Origin: Anaerolineales bacterium
GTDB taxonomy: Bacteria; Chloroflexota; Anaerolineae; Promineifilales; Promineifilaceae
Assembly (NCBI GenBank): GCA_011524645.1
Contig: WTJY01000163.1
Location: forward strand, 1-62,994
Length of the DNA stretch: 62,994 bases
Reading direction: 5' to 3'
The number at the start of each line of letters is the position of its first letter. Position 1 is the first letter of the stretch. Below the pieces are notes generated by a model that saw only the letters and a list, made by a program, of their open reading frames with translations, did no database searches and was not told the DNA's origin. This document shows, one piece after another, positions 16,096 through 23,515 of the stretch. The translations under genes and the position numbers were made by a program.

Positions 16096-16305
16096 TTAAG
16101 GGACTGGGTCATACCCACCTTTGGAAAATGGGTGACAACGGCCGATTCGTTTAATCGCCATCCAACCACCTTGTAGCACACCATACTTTTCAATCGCTTC
16201 ATACCCATACTGCGAACAGGTAGGTTGAAAACGACAGCTTGGTGGGAAAAGGGGGGAAATGAAACGGCGATAGATCCGAATGAGGAATAGAATGGCAGTT
16301 TTCAT
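16096..16305 (-). CDS. yidD: YidD membrane protein insertion efficiency factor
   Basis: The 69-residue protein matches the YidD family across its length: [43 protein letters not shown] and GGYDPVP. The conserved Cys residues are all present. Its start overlaps the rnpA stop by 4 bp, so the two are translationally coupled. It is a small membrane-associated protein that helps YidC-dependent insertion. Confidence 0.96.
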   Translation of the reverse strand: MKTAILFLIRIYRRFISPLFPPSCRFQPTCSQYGYEAIEKYGVLQGGWMAIKRIGRCHPFSKGGYDPVP

Positions 16306-16667
16306 GGTACGTTTGGCGCATTATTGGTTGCGTCTATTAATTTTGCTCGTTCCAATAATTGCAAAACGGCCGCTTGTACATCGACAAAAGCGGCCGTTGG
16401 GGTTTTCTCGCGTACGATAAATAAGCAGTCCCAACCTGAATCGATTTCAGGGAGCGATAACCTTACCGCTTCCCGAAGCAATCGTTTTCCTCTATTTCGT
16501 TTGATCGCATTACCGACACGCCGACTGGCTGAAAAGCCGAACCGGCTGTCCGCTTCGTTGTTTCGACAGTAAATAAGAACGGCCAAAGGGTGTGCCTTTT
16601 TACGGCCGTATCTGCGCAACTGCGCAAAATCATTACGTCGTTTTAAGCGATTTGGTCGCGGAACCAT
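16302..16667 (-). CDS. rnpA: Ribonuclease P protein component
   Basis: The 121-residue protein shows the RnpA pattern: [18 protein letters not shown] at the N-terminus, [20 protein letters not shown] (the RNR motif region) and LLREAVRL. It assists the RNase P RNA in 5' maturation of tRNAs. It is 95 bp downstream of rpmH and overlaps yidD by 4 bp. Confidence 0.96.
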   Translation of the reverse strand: MVPRPNRLKRRNDFAQLRRYGRKKAHPLAVLIYCRNNEADSRFGFSASRRVGNAIKRNRGKRLLREAVRLSLPEIDSGWDCLFIVREKTPTAAFVDVQAAVLQLLERAKLIDATNNAPNVP

Positions 16668-16762
16668 ATGGGCTATGGCGAAAAAGAAGGAATTGCTAAG
16701 GAAATTTAGACGGTGTATAACGCCTTGGCTTATTTATGTAAGGAGCCAAGGCGGAATGCCGC

Positions 16763-17011
16763 TTAAACTTTACGCATATCTTTGGTGGCCTGTTTGCCGG
16801 ACGAATCGCGTACAGCGCGGTAGCTGACAGCGCGTGCGCCGTTCCAGTTCACCTTTTTCACATGGTTGTTCATGCTAACGCTCAAATTTTTACGTCCTTT
16901 AGCACGACGTTTTTTCAATACAGCACGCCCAGTTCCTGTTTTCATACGTGCACGGAACCCATGGACGCGCAGGCGACGACGGATTTTGGGTTGATAGGTA
17001 CGTTTTGACAT
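16763..17011 (-). CDS. rpmH: Ribosomal protein bL34 with a long C-terminal extension
   Basis: Residues 1-46 are a standard bL34 ([20 protein letters not shown], then [18 protein letters not shown]). The family normally ends at about 44-50 residues, but the frame continues to residue 82 with a basic, polar tail ([20 protein letters not shown] to KDMRKV). There is no stop near residue 46 and the tail has a protein-like composition. The start has a GGAGATG ribosome site. The promoter and a hairpin-U9 structure lie upstream. It heads the rpmH-rnpA-yidD-propeller-yidC-jag operon. Confidence 0.95.
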   Translation of the reverse strand: MSKRTYQPKIRRRLRVHGFRARMKTGTGRAVLKKRRAKGRKNLSVSMNNHVKKVNWNGARAVSYRAVRDSSGKQATKDMRKV

Positions 17012-17025
17012 GGTTTTACATCTCC

Positions 17026-17052
17026 AAAAAAAAAGAGCTATTTGCTCTTTTT
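17026..17052 (-). terminator. Terminator-like hairpin in the rpmH leader (possible attenuator)
   Basis: On the minus strand a perfect 9-bp stem (AAAAAGAGC with GCTCTTTTT, loop AAATA) runs straight into a continuous U tract, only a few bases before the GGAGATG ribosome site of rpmH. The promoter at 17118-17146 lies upstream of it, so rpmH transcripts must read through. Either it attenuates the operon or it shields the ribosome site. Confidence 0.6.
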
Positions 17053-17117
17053 GCTCATATTTATGCTTTCAAAAAAATCTGGAAAATGGAGCGCCGATGA
17101 GGAATCGGCGAATTGGT

Positions 17118-17146
17118 ATTATACGAGATCATTGCGAAATCGCCAA
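17118..17146 (-). promoter_or_regulatory. rpmH: Sigma-70-type promoter of the rpmH operon
   Basis: Read on the minus strand: -35 TTGGCG (17141-17146), a 17-bp spacer and a perfect -10 TATAAT (17118-17123). Transcription should start near 17110, at the foot of a second hairpin (CGCCGAT/ATCGGCG, 17092-17110). The predicted leader is about 100 nt. Confidence 0.75.
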
Positions 17147-17222
17147 CATTTAGAGTGACGAATTTAGAGTGACGAGCGACGAGTAAATAGATGTTATTAT
17201 TGGCCGCTCGTTAAAATTCTCT

Positions 17223-18524
17223 TTAGTTGCCCACTGTGATGCGCTGAATATTGGCTCCTAACTGGCTAAAACGGCCGACAACATCTTCATAACCACGGTC
17301 GATTTGGTGGATATTGCGAATTTCAGTGTTGCCTTCCGCGCATAGCCCTGCCAGCACCATCGCCATTCCGGCGCGAATATCAGGGCTGACAATAGCGCTT
17401 GATGGGGCGTAGAGTGGTGATTTGCCTTGGATAATGACTCGGTGAGGGTCACAGAGAACGATACGTGCCCCCATAAAGACGAGGCGGTCGGTGAAAAAGA
17501 ACCGACTTTCGTACATCCAGTCATGTAATAAAATAGAACCGGTTGATTGGGTGGCTAAAACCACAGCAATACTCATTAAGTCGGGAGGGAAGCCGGGCCA
17601 AGGCATCGGTTTGATTTCTAGAACACGGCCGGCTAAGGTTTGCTCGATTTCCATTTTTTGATTCGCGGGAACGATGATGTCATCTCCGTCTACTTCCCAG
17701 CGGACTCCTAGACGACCGTAGACCAAATTGATCATGTGCATATTTTGGGGGGCTGCATTTTGAATGCGAATTTCGCCACCGGTGACCGCCGCCGCGCCGA
17801 TCAAGCTACCAACTTCCATAAAGTCCGCCCCGATAGTGAACGCTGTTCCGTTGAGTTTGTCGACACCTTCTATGATTAAGCGACTGGTCCCAATGCCGGT
17901 GATCTGCGCCCCCATTTGACAGAGCATGTTACATAAATCTTGGACATGCGGCTCGGAGGCTGCGTTGTCGATAATCGTTTCACCACGTGCGGTGACGGCC
18001 GCCATTAAGGTGTTTTCGGTCGCAGTGACGCTCGCTTCCGCTTGTAGAAGATAGCCAGCACCTTTTAGACCGGCCGTGTAAATATGGAACAGTCCTTCTT
18101 GGCGGAATTCAAATTCGCCACCGAGTGCTTGTAACCCTTGCATATGGGTGTCGAGCGGCCGCCCGCCAATGCGGTCACCACCGGGAAGAGGCAGGGTGAT
18201 TTCCCCCACACGAGCTAACATCGGTCCTGACAAGACAAAGGAGGCCCGAATACGTTCGGCTAATAGCGGGTCTAATGCCGTTTTGGTCAAATTATGGGCA
18301 TGAACTCGCCAACTATGGTCGCCGAGATGGGTGACCTCGACCCCTAAATCCTGAATAATCTTGAACATGACCCGCACATCTAAAATGTTTGGGACATTGT
18401 GTAAGATCACCGGTTGATCGGTTAATAAACAGGCCGGAATAAGTTTGAGTGCTGCATTTTTATTCCCGTTCGCTTTTATTGTGCCTGATAATGGATGACC
18501 ACCTTCAATAATAAATGCTTCCAT
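17223..18524 (-). CDS. murA: UDP-N-acetylglucosamine 1-carboxyvinyltransferase with Asp in place of catalytic Cys
   Basis: I chose the ATG giving MEAFIIEGG (433 residues), which fits the family; an upstream ATG at 18596 would add 24 residues. Family motifs are present: GTIKANGNKNAALKL (Lys22), RIRASFVLSGPMLAR, and GGEIRIQNAAPQNM later. It performs the first committed step of peptidoglycan synthesis. The active-site loop reads PGGDRIGGRP, with Asp117 where most enzymes have the Cys modified by fosfomycin. The codon is GAC on the coding strand. The same change makes the Mycobacterium, Chlamydia and Borrelia enzymes fosfomycin-resistant. It lies upstream of the rpmH promoter on the same strand. 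Confidence 0.95.
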   Translation of the reverse strand: MEAFIIEGGHPLSGTIKANGNKNAALKLIPACLLTDQPVILHNVPNILDVRVMFKIIQDLGVEVTHLGDHSWRVHAHNLTKTALDPLLAERIRASFVLSGPMLARVGEITLPLPGGDRIGGRPLDTHMQGLQALGGEFEFRQEGLFHIYTAGLKGAGYLLQAEASVTATENTLMAAVTARGETIIDNAASEPHVQDLCNMLCQMGAQITGIGTSRLIIEGVDKLNGTAFTIGADFMEVGSLIGAAAVTGGEIRIQNAAPQNMHMINLVYGRLGVRWEVDGDDIIVPANQKMEIEQTLAGRVLEIKPMPWPGFPPDLMSIAVVLATQSTGSILLHDWMYESRFFFTDRLVFMGARIVLCDPHRVIIQGKSPLYAPSSAIVSPDIRAGMAMVLAGLCAEGNTEIRNIHQIDRGYEDVVGRFSQLGANIQRITVGN

Positions 18525-18828
18525 GTCCTCGTATCCTTGTTTTTTGTTCCTTTTCGCCTTGCCCAGCAGTCGATTCATCCATTGCGGATTCATCATTTAT
18601 TTATAAAGTATGCATCTGTTTTTAAGGGGAAGGCGCGCTCATTCTAGCGATCATATTTTTTGGGGCAAGGTGTTTCTGTTTTTTTTAACTTTCACGTATA
18701 ACCAATATAAACCGCTTTTAGATTTATGGAAAATGGGCTATCATGGTACTCGAGTAATTGCTAGCAAAGATGTCTAATTGCCTTTTAAACGACTCCAAAA
18801 TCACCCAAAATCACTAAATAGGAATGAC

Positions 18829-20295
18829 ATGTCTAAAAGTCGCGTTTTAATCGTGGATGATCAAGCGTTGATGCGCAACCATATGAACCGCTTACTCAAA
18901 AACGAGGGGTATGAGCTTTTTTTCGCGGAAAATGGCCTTGAAGCTGTCGACAAAGTCAATGAGGTGTTGCCGGATTTGATTTTACTTGATGTGCGCTTGC
19001 CGGGGATTGATGGCTTTGAAGTTTGCCAACGGGTGCGAGCCAACTCGATGACGGCCGACATTCCGATTATTATGGTCACCGCATTTGATGACCGTGCCTC
19101 ACGTCTGCGCGGAATTGAAGCTGGGGCCGATGACTTTATTCCGAAACCTTATGACACGCTAGAATTACAGGCTCGGGTCCGCACCATTACCCGATTAAAT
19201 CGATATCGTCGCATTTCAAACGAAAAGGCGAAATTTGAATTGGTGGCAGAGCTTTCCGAAAATGGGTATCTGTTAATTAATGAGCAGAATCAAATTGTTT
19301 TTGCGAACCATCAAGCCCGCCTTTACTTAAAAGTTTTAGCAGAAACGGAATTTCCTTTCCCTATCCGTTTCTTAGATTTGGTTGATCAATCGTATCAGCG
19401 GGAATCGGCCGAAGCATGGGCTAATTGGCCTCATCCGCCAGCCAATCATCAAATTCGCTACTTGCTACGGCAGGAAACGGCAAGGCAATCGGTTTTGTGG
19501 TTACAAGTAGACACCTTGCAAAATTTAGTGGCAGATGGGGAGACCGTGTGGGTCATTAGCATTCGTGATGTCACCAGTCAAATCGTGACTCGGCAAGATA
19601 TGTGGAAATTTCAACGTGCTATTCACCATAAAATGCGTACCCCACTAATCGGGATGTATAGCGGTGTACAATTCTTGGCTGGCTACTCTCAGGATATGCC
19701 TGCGAAAGATGTGAAAGAATTGCTGGACACCGCATTGGCTCATGGGGAAAGACTACGTGAGTCTGTCGAAGATGTATTGCGATATATCGATACGCCGACT
19801 CTTGCCCAAGGGACAAGCCGTTTTCATGCGGATCAGCTAGACGAACTTGTGGCTGGTGTCGTTGATAGCTTAAAACTCGAAGGTGTTCGTGTCCATATTG
19901 AACCGGACGTTCTTCAATATGCATCCGCTATTTCTACAGAATCGATGGAGCTGATTTTGTGGGAGCTACTAGAAAACACGCGAAAATTCCATCTGGAAAA
20001 CAATCCGAGTGTCGAGATAGAATTGAGTACCAACCCGCATAAAAAACACACCGTTCTTGTGGTACGTGACAATGGGCGGGGAATTCCAGCTGAGCATTTG
20101 CGTAAAGTGTGGGAGCCTTATTATCAGGTTGAGAAAAACTTTACGGGAGAAGTTGCCGGTATGGGGCTCGGTTTGTCTGCTGTCGCATCTGTGGTTTGGG
20201 GTGTTGGTGGCCAATGTGTCATGCGCAATCGCTCTGATGGTGAAGGGGTTGAAGCGATTGTGAGTGTGCCCCATTTTGTGGCTGAAAAAGATTAG
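18829..20295 (+). CDS. Receiver-PAS-histidine kinase hybrid
   Basis: I chose the ATG at 18829 (MSKSRVLIVDDQ, 488 residues). An N-terminal receiver (~4-122) has the acidic pair DD, phospho-Asp in LILLDVRLPGIDGF, Thr in MVTAFDD and Lys in PKPYD. A PAS-like segment follows (~140-265). The kinase part has an H-box (HHKMRTPLIGM) and an ATPase domain (LWELLENTRKFH, DNGRGIP, GMGLGLSA). No membrane segment is seen, so it is cytoplasmic and probably takes phosphate from another kinase to modulate its own. No partner gene is adjacent. Its stop codon TAG uses the first base of the repeat element that follows; the original stop was probably TAA. Confidence 0.9.
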   Translation: MSKSRVLIVDDQALMRNHMNRLLKNEGYELFFAENGLEAVDKVNEVLPDLILLDVRLPGIDGFEVCQRVRANSMTADIPIIMVTAFDDRASRLRGIEAGADDFIPKPYDTLELQARVRTITRLNRYRRISNEKAKFELVAELSENGYLLINEQNQIVFANHQARLYLKVLAETEFPFPIRFLDLVDQSYQRESAEAWANWPHPPANHQIRYLLRQETARQSVLWLQVDTLQNLVADGETVWVISIRDVTSQIVTRQDMWKFQRAIHHKMRTPLIGMYSGVQFLAGYSQDMPAKDVKELLDTALAHGERLRESVEDVLRYIDTPTLAQGTSRFHADQLDELVAGVVDSLKLEGVRVHIEPDVLQYASAISTESMELILWELLENTRKFHLENNPSVEIELSTNPHKKHTVLVVRDNGRGIPAEHLRKVWEPYYQVEKNFTGEVAGMGLGLSAVASVVWGVGGQCVMRNRSDGEGVEAIVSVPHFVAEKD

Positions 20296-20424
20296 CAACT
20301 ATACGGGTGTTGAACCTATGGTTTTGGCTCCTCTCCTATGAAGAGGGAGTGGGGAGGTGGAATTTAAATGATTTTCCCTCTTCCGCAAGTGAGAGGGGGC
20401 TTGTCGCTTCATCTCTATAGTTAC
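20295..20424. mobile_element. G-rich palindromic element inserted at the kinase stop codon
   Basis: The 130-bp element has ends GCAACTATA and TATAGTTAC and is flanked by an 8-bp direct repeat, AAAGATTA (20287-20294 and 20425-20432). The core, CTCCTATGAAGAGGGAGTGG then CCCTCTTCCGC, belongs to the same family as the cores at 5.15, 35.2, 37.7, 38.9 and 56.3 kb. Joining the flanks restores GAT TAA at the end of the kinase frame. Confidence 0.7.
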
Positions 20425-20450
20425 AAAGATTAAACCCGTTTTTGCTTTGA

Positions 20451-21191
20451 CTAGAGTGTGAGGTACAGGGCGACAACTTGTAATAAATTGTTCATCATAT
20501 GAACGATAATAGCTGACCAGATGGAGCCTGTGCGTTCGTACACCCACGCACAAACAACACCAAGTGCGGTGGTGGCCACAATAAGAGGGGGTTCTAAGTG
20601 GAATAGACCAAAGATAAGACCGCTCAACGTTGCGCTACCTATAAATGGTAAATGCTGTCGGAGCCAACGATACAAGACCCCGCGAAAAAGCCACTCCTCA
20701 ACAAATGGGGTGGCGATCCCTATGAGAATGACAAATCCTATCTTACTGAGAACAGTGATTTCTTCTGGGAGGAGTAGATCGAGTTGAGGGTTGTCAAATG
20801 ATTCCCCTTGTAGCGCAATGACAAGGTACGAGATGCTGAGCATCAGCGGAATGATGGCGATACCGATCAATGTGTCAACTAGAATCTGCCGGCCGGTTAA
20901 TCGATTGGGGCTAATATCTGACCAAGATATGTTACGGACTTGGCTTATAAACAAAATGGGGAAGCCCATACTCGCCAACTGCAAACCGACTAAGAGTAAT
21001 GAGGTGCTTGCGGTTAGATTGTTCCTAGCGTTTATATTATCGGGTATAAGTGCAAGCAATAGACCGGAGCTACCCACAACGAGCAAGATAAAAATAACGC
21101 CGATGGCCAAAACATCTAAGCCGTGCCAAGCGATGGGTAATCGATTGGCATTTTGGGGCTTAGTGGGTATCGGGTCGGACGGCGTTGTCAT
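20451..21191 (-). CDS. CPBP-family (CAAX protease-like) membrane protein
   Basis: The 246-residue protein has about six to seven membrane segments. It carries the CPBP signature EEWLFRGVLYRWL (the EExxxR motif) and, one helix later, GLIFGLFHLEP (FxxxH). These supply the metal-binding Glu and His residues of intramembrane proteases of this family. The C-terminal helix includes WSAIIVHMMNN, with the third conserved His. It follows the lipoprotein gene at 21201 on the same strand, with only 9 bp between them, so the two are probably one operon. The substrate is unknown, and many members have roles other than prenyl-protein processing. Confidence 0.9.
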   Translation of the reverse strand: MTTPSDPIPTKPQNANRLPIAWHGLDVLAIGVIFILLVVGSSGLLLALIPDNINARNNLTASTSLLLVGLQLASMGFPILFISQVRNISWSDISPNRLTGRQILVDTLIGIAIIPLMLSISYLVIALQGESFDNPQLDLLLPEEITVLSKIGFVILIGIATPFVEEWLFRGVLYRWLRQHLPFIGSATLSGLIFGLFHLEPPLIVATTALGVVCAWVYERTGSIWSAIIVHMMNNLLQVVALYLTL

Positions 21192-21200
21192 TTATTGTCT

Positions 21201-22811
21201 CTAAGGCTCGGCTGTTTCTACGGCCGTTGCTTCCGCTGTTGGGGTGCCTTCGTTCGAAGTCTCGTCGCCTGCACCAACGGTACTTTCCGCATCGTTCGTC
21301 GCCTCGGGCGTGACCGTTTCGGTGATGATTTGGCCATCTGCACTTTCTTGAATCGAGGCAATTCGCCAGCGATCTCCTTCTTCGACCATGTAGAAATAGC
21401 GAAACGCTTCAGCACCGCTTCGATTTGTGAACTGAACTTCTACGATGATCTGAATTGAGTCTTGAACTCGATTCGCTTCGAAGTTTGATGGCGCGAAATC
21501 GAGAAGTAGTGAGGTTCCCACATCTGCCACTGACGTAATTGTTTCTCTTTGAGCTTCGCTATAGTAATCGAAAATATCTTCTGCCACTTCATCACGCAGG
21601 ATGATTAAGACGAGGTTGATTATTGTCTGCACCGGTCCTGCTGTTGTGGGGTCTGGGCGTGTTGCTGTGGGTTGCTGCGTTGGGCTGATTGTTGGGCTGG
21701 GGGAAGGGGTGCTGTTGGCTGTTGGGCTAGGCGTGTTTGTGGTCGTGGTGGCTACCGTTGGCGTATCTGTTTCCGTTGGGACAACTGTTTCAGTTGGGGT
21801 TGTTGTGCTGGTCGCTGTGGCTGTGTTCGTTGCTGTTTCAGTTGGGTTGTCTTCCACAACGGCCGCGCTGTCATCCGCAGATGGTTCCGGTGTTTCTGTA
21901 GGTGCTTCTGTTGGTTCCGGTATGTCTGTGGGTGTGTCTGTTGGTGAAACGGCCGCGCTTTCTGTGTCAGAGATCGTTTCTAGCAAGCGGAATGTGTTCA
22001 CCATCGGTTCTAATGTTTGTAACGTTGTGGGATCATGGAGAGAGAAGTAGACGAGACGGCCGTTGTACTCGATGAAGAACCATTCAAGCTCCGGTGTGTT
22101 TTCTGACCCGATGACGGCTGTGCGGGCATCGATTCCACCGACGGAGGTGATGCCGACAACCACTTCATCTTGGCATGATGTTGTACCACAACGCAGCAAG
22201 TTAACCGCTCCGACTGTGCGAAAATCTGCCGTATCACCGACTAAAATAGTACTAACTTGAGGATCACCTGAGGTTAAATTATCGCCCAATCCTAACAAAA
22301 CCATTTTGCCGAGGGGGGTGATTTGCGCGTCTGTTACGTTCCAGTCTTGAGGAATATCAAGGGCGAAACCGACTTCTTCATCTGCATATGTTTTGAAAGC
22401 ACCATCATATTTAAGGGTGAATGGTGCGATCGCTTGAATCGCATGATCGGCCGTTTCTGCCACGACGACTAGCTCTGTTTGCCCGGTCAAATCAGCCCCT
22501 TTCCAGGTGGTCGGCATCATGAGCGATGTCTCGAATTCACCATCTTTATCGGTGATGATTTGGGCATAAGATTGGCTTAAATTGGTTGTTGTAATTCCTA
22601 GTCTGATCACGATCCAAGCTTCAGTTGGAAATCCGCTACCGTTTGCCACAATTTCTGTATTGGGGCCTCCTTGATTTTTGTCGAGAACAAGGTTCGGTTG
22701 GGCTACGACAATAGCTGGGGTGTTGGCGACTTCAGATGGTGGTGTTGGTGCGGCTTGACCGCATCCGATTAAGAGCAATAAACTACTGCAAATTAATACT
22801 AATCGTTTCAT
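21201..22811 (-). CDS. Large lipoprotein with Pro/Thr-rich linker
   Basis: I chose the ATG giving MKRLVLICSS, because it places the lipobox (LLLLIGCGQ) correctly; 536 residues. After the lipid anchor comes an Ig-like domain (NLVLDKNQGGPNTEIVANGS) and a region like PsbP/DUF1795 (DEEVGFALDIPQDWNV). A ~110-residue Pro/Thr/Glu linker follows (TPTDIPEPTEAPTETPEP and similar). The C-terminal domain (~410-510) is alpha/beta, with FRYFYMVEEGDRWRIASIQ, typical of NTF2-like or stress-associated extracellular domains. It ends in another Thr/Glu-rich tail. It is encoded just upstream of the CPBP protein. Function unknown; surface-exposed by inference. Confidence 0.85.
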   Translation of the reverse strand: MKRLVLICSSLLLLIGCGQAAPTPPSEVANTPAIVVAQPNLVLDKNQGGPNTEIVANGSGFPTEAWIVIRLGITTTNLSQSYAQIITDKDGEFETSLMMPTTWKGADLTGQTELVVVAETADHAIQAIAPFTLKYDGAFKTYADEEVGFALDIPQDWNVTDAQITPLGKMVLLGLGDNLTSGDPQVSTILVGDTADFRTVGAVNLLRCGTTSCQDEVVVGITSVGGIDARTAVIGSENTPELEWFFIEYNGRLVYFSLHDPTTLQTLEPMVNTFRLLETISDTESAAVSPTDTPTDIPEPTEAPTETPEPSADDSAAVVEDNPTETATNTATATSTTTPTETVVPTETDTPTVATTTTNTPSPTANSTPSPSPTISPTQQPTATRPDPTTAGPVQTIINLVLIILRDEVAEDIFDYYSEAQRETITSVADVGTSLLLDFAPSNFEANRVQDSIQIIVEVQFTNRSGAEAFRYFYMVEEGDRWRIASIQESADGQIITETVTPEATNDAESTVGAGDETSNEGTPTAEATAVETAEP

Positions 22812-23030
22812 AGATTTCGCTTTGTATGGTGTGCTACATACCACACAATGATTGACTAAATGTTGAATTAGGTTTGCCACAAGATGATGATTGAGGGCAA
22901 TGCCTGTCAAGTATACCAATTGGGTGTGGAATTGTTTATATCAATCTTGATTTAGATGGTGTAGACTCTCCATCTTCTTATTGTTTAAATCTTTTCTATG
23001 GACTAACCGACTCTTGAAATTTCGCAATTT

Positions 23031-23405
23031 GTGACATTTTTGCCTACGGCCGATTTGACACAAACTCGTTATTTTTATGAAAAATTAAGCGGTTTACCGC
23101 TTGTTTTGGATCAGGGCGTATGTCATATTTATCAAGTCATTTCCAGTGCATTTGTCGGATTCTGTACAGAATGCTCGGCCGTTGGGGATCGTGTTAACGC
23201 AGACGGTGCGATTGTGACATTTGTCACGTCTCAAGTTGATGTATGGTATGAATATTTCCGAGAAAAAGGGGTGACCATTGAAAAAAAGCCAACACTGAAT
23301 AAGAAATTTAATATTTATCATCTTTTTGTCTGTGATCCTGATGGGTATTTGGTTGAATTTCAGACTTTTCTGGACCCAAAGTGGCTACAAATAGAAACGA
23401 TGTAA
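23031..23405 (+). CDS. VOC (glyoxalase/bleomycin-resistance) superfamily protein
   Basis: The 124-residue protein starts at a GTG (MTFLPTADLTQTRYFYEK). The VOC pattern is clear: DLTQTRYFYEKLSGLPLV in the first module, then VDVWYEYFREKGVTIEKKP and a closing VCDPDGYLVEFQTF with the metal-ligand-type Glu. One more turn could be added upstream if a non-standard start is used, because the sequence before the GTG still fits the fold (LEISQF). It stands alone, upstream of the metalloprotease. The substrate cannot be told from the sequence. Confidence 0.82.
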   Translation: MTFLPTADLTQTRYFYEKLSGLPLVLDQGVCHIYQVISSAFVGFCTECSAVGDRVNADGAIVTFVTSQVDVWYEYFREKGVTIEKKPTLNKKFNIYHLFVCDPDGYLVEFQTFLDPKWLQIETM

Positions 23406-23515
23406 GTTGTTGCATTTACAATCTCATCCCCGCCCGCAAATAGAATAAAGTTTGTAGACTCGCAATTCAACATGAATTTGTTGTTTATCTGTCAATTTAC
23501 TTTTAGGAGATGCTA

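Noticed and set aside
16096-18524. Chromosomal origin next to rpmH
   Set aside because: dnaA is absent and murA occupies the upstream side. No DnaA-box cluster was recognised in the 17012-17222 gap.
21601-22050. Val/Gly-rich reading frame opposite the Pro/Thr linker of the lipoprotein
   Set aside because: It is the complement of low-complexity codons in the lipoprotein gene and has no family features or ribosome site.
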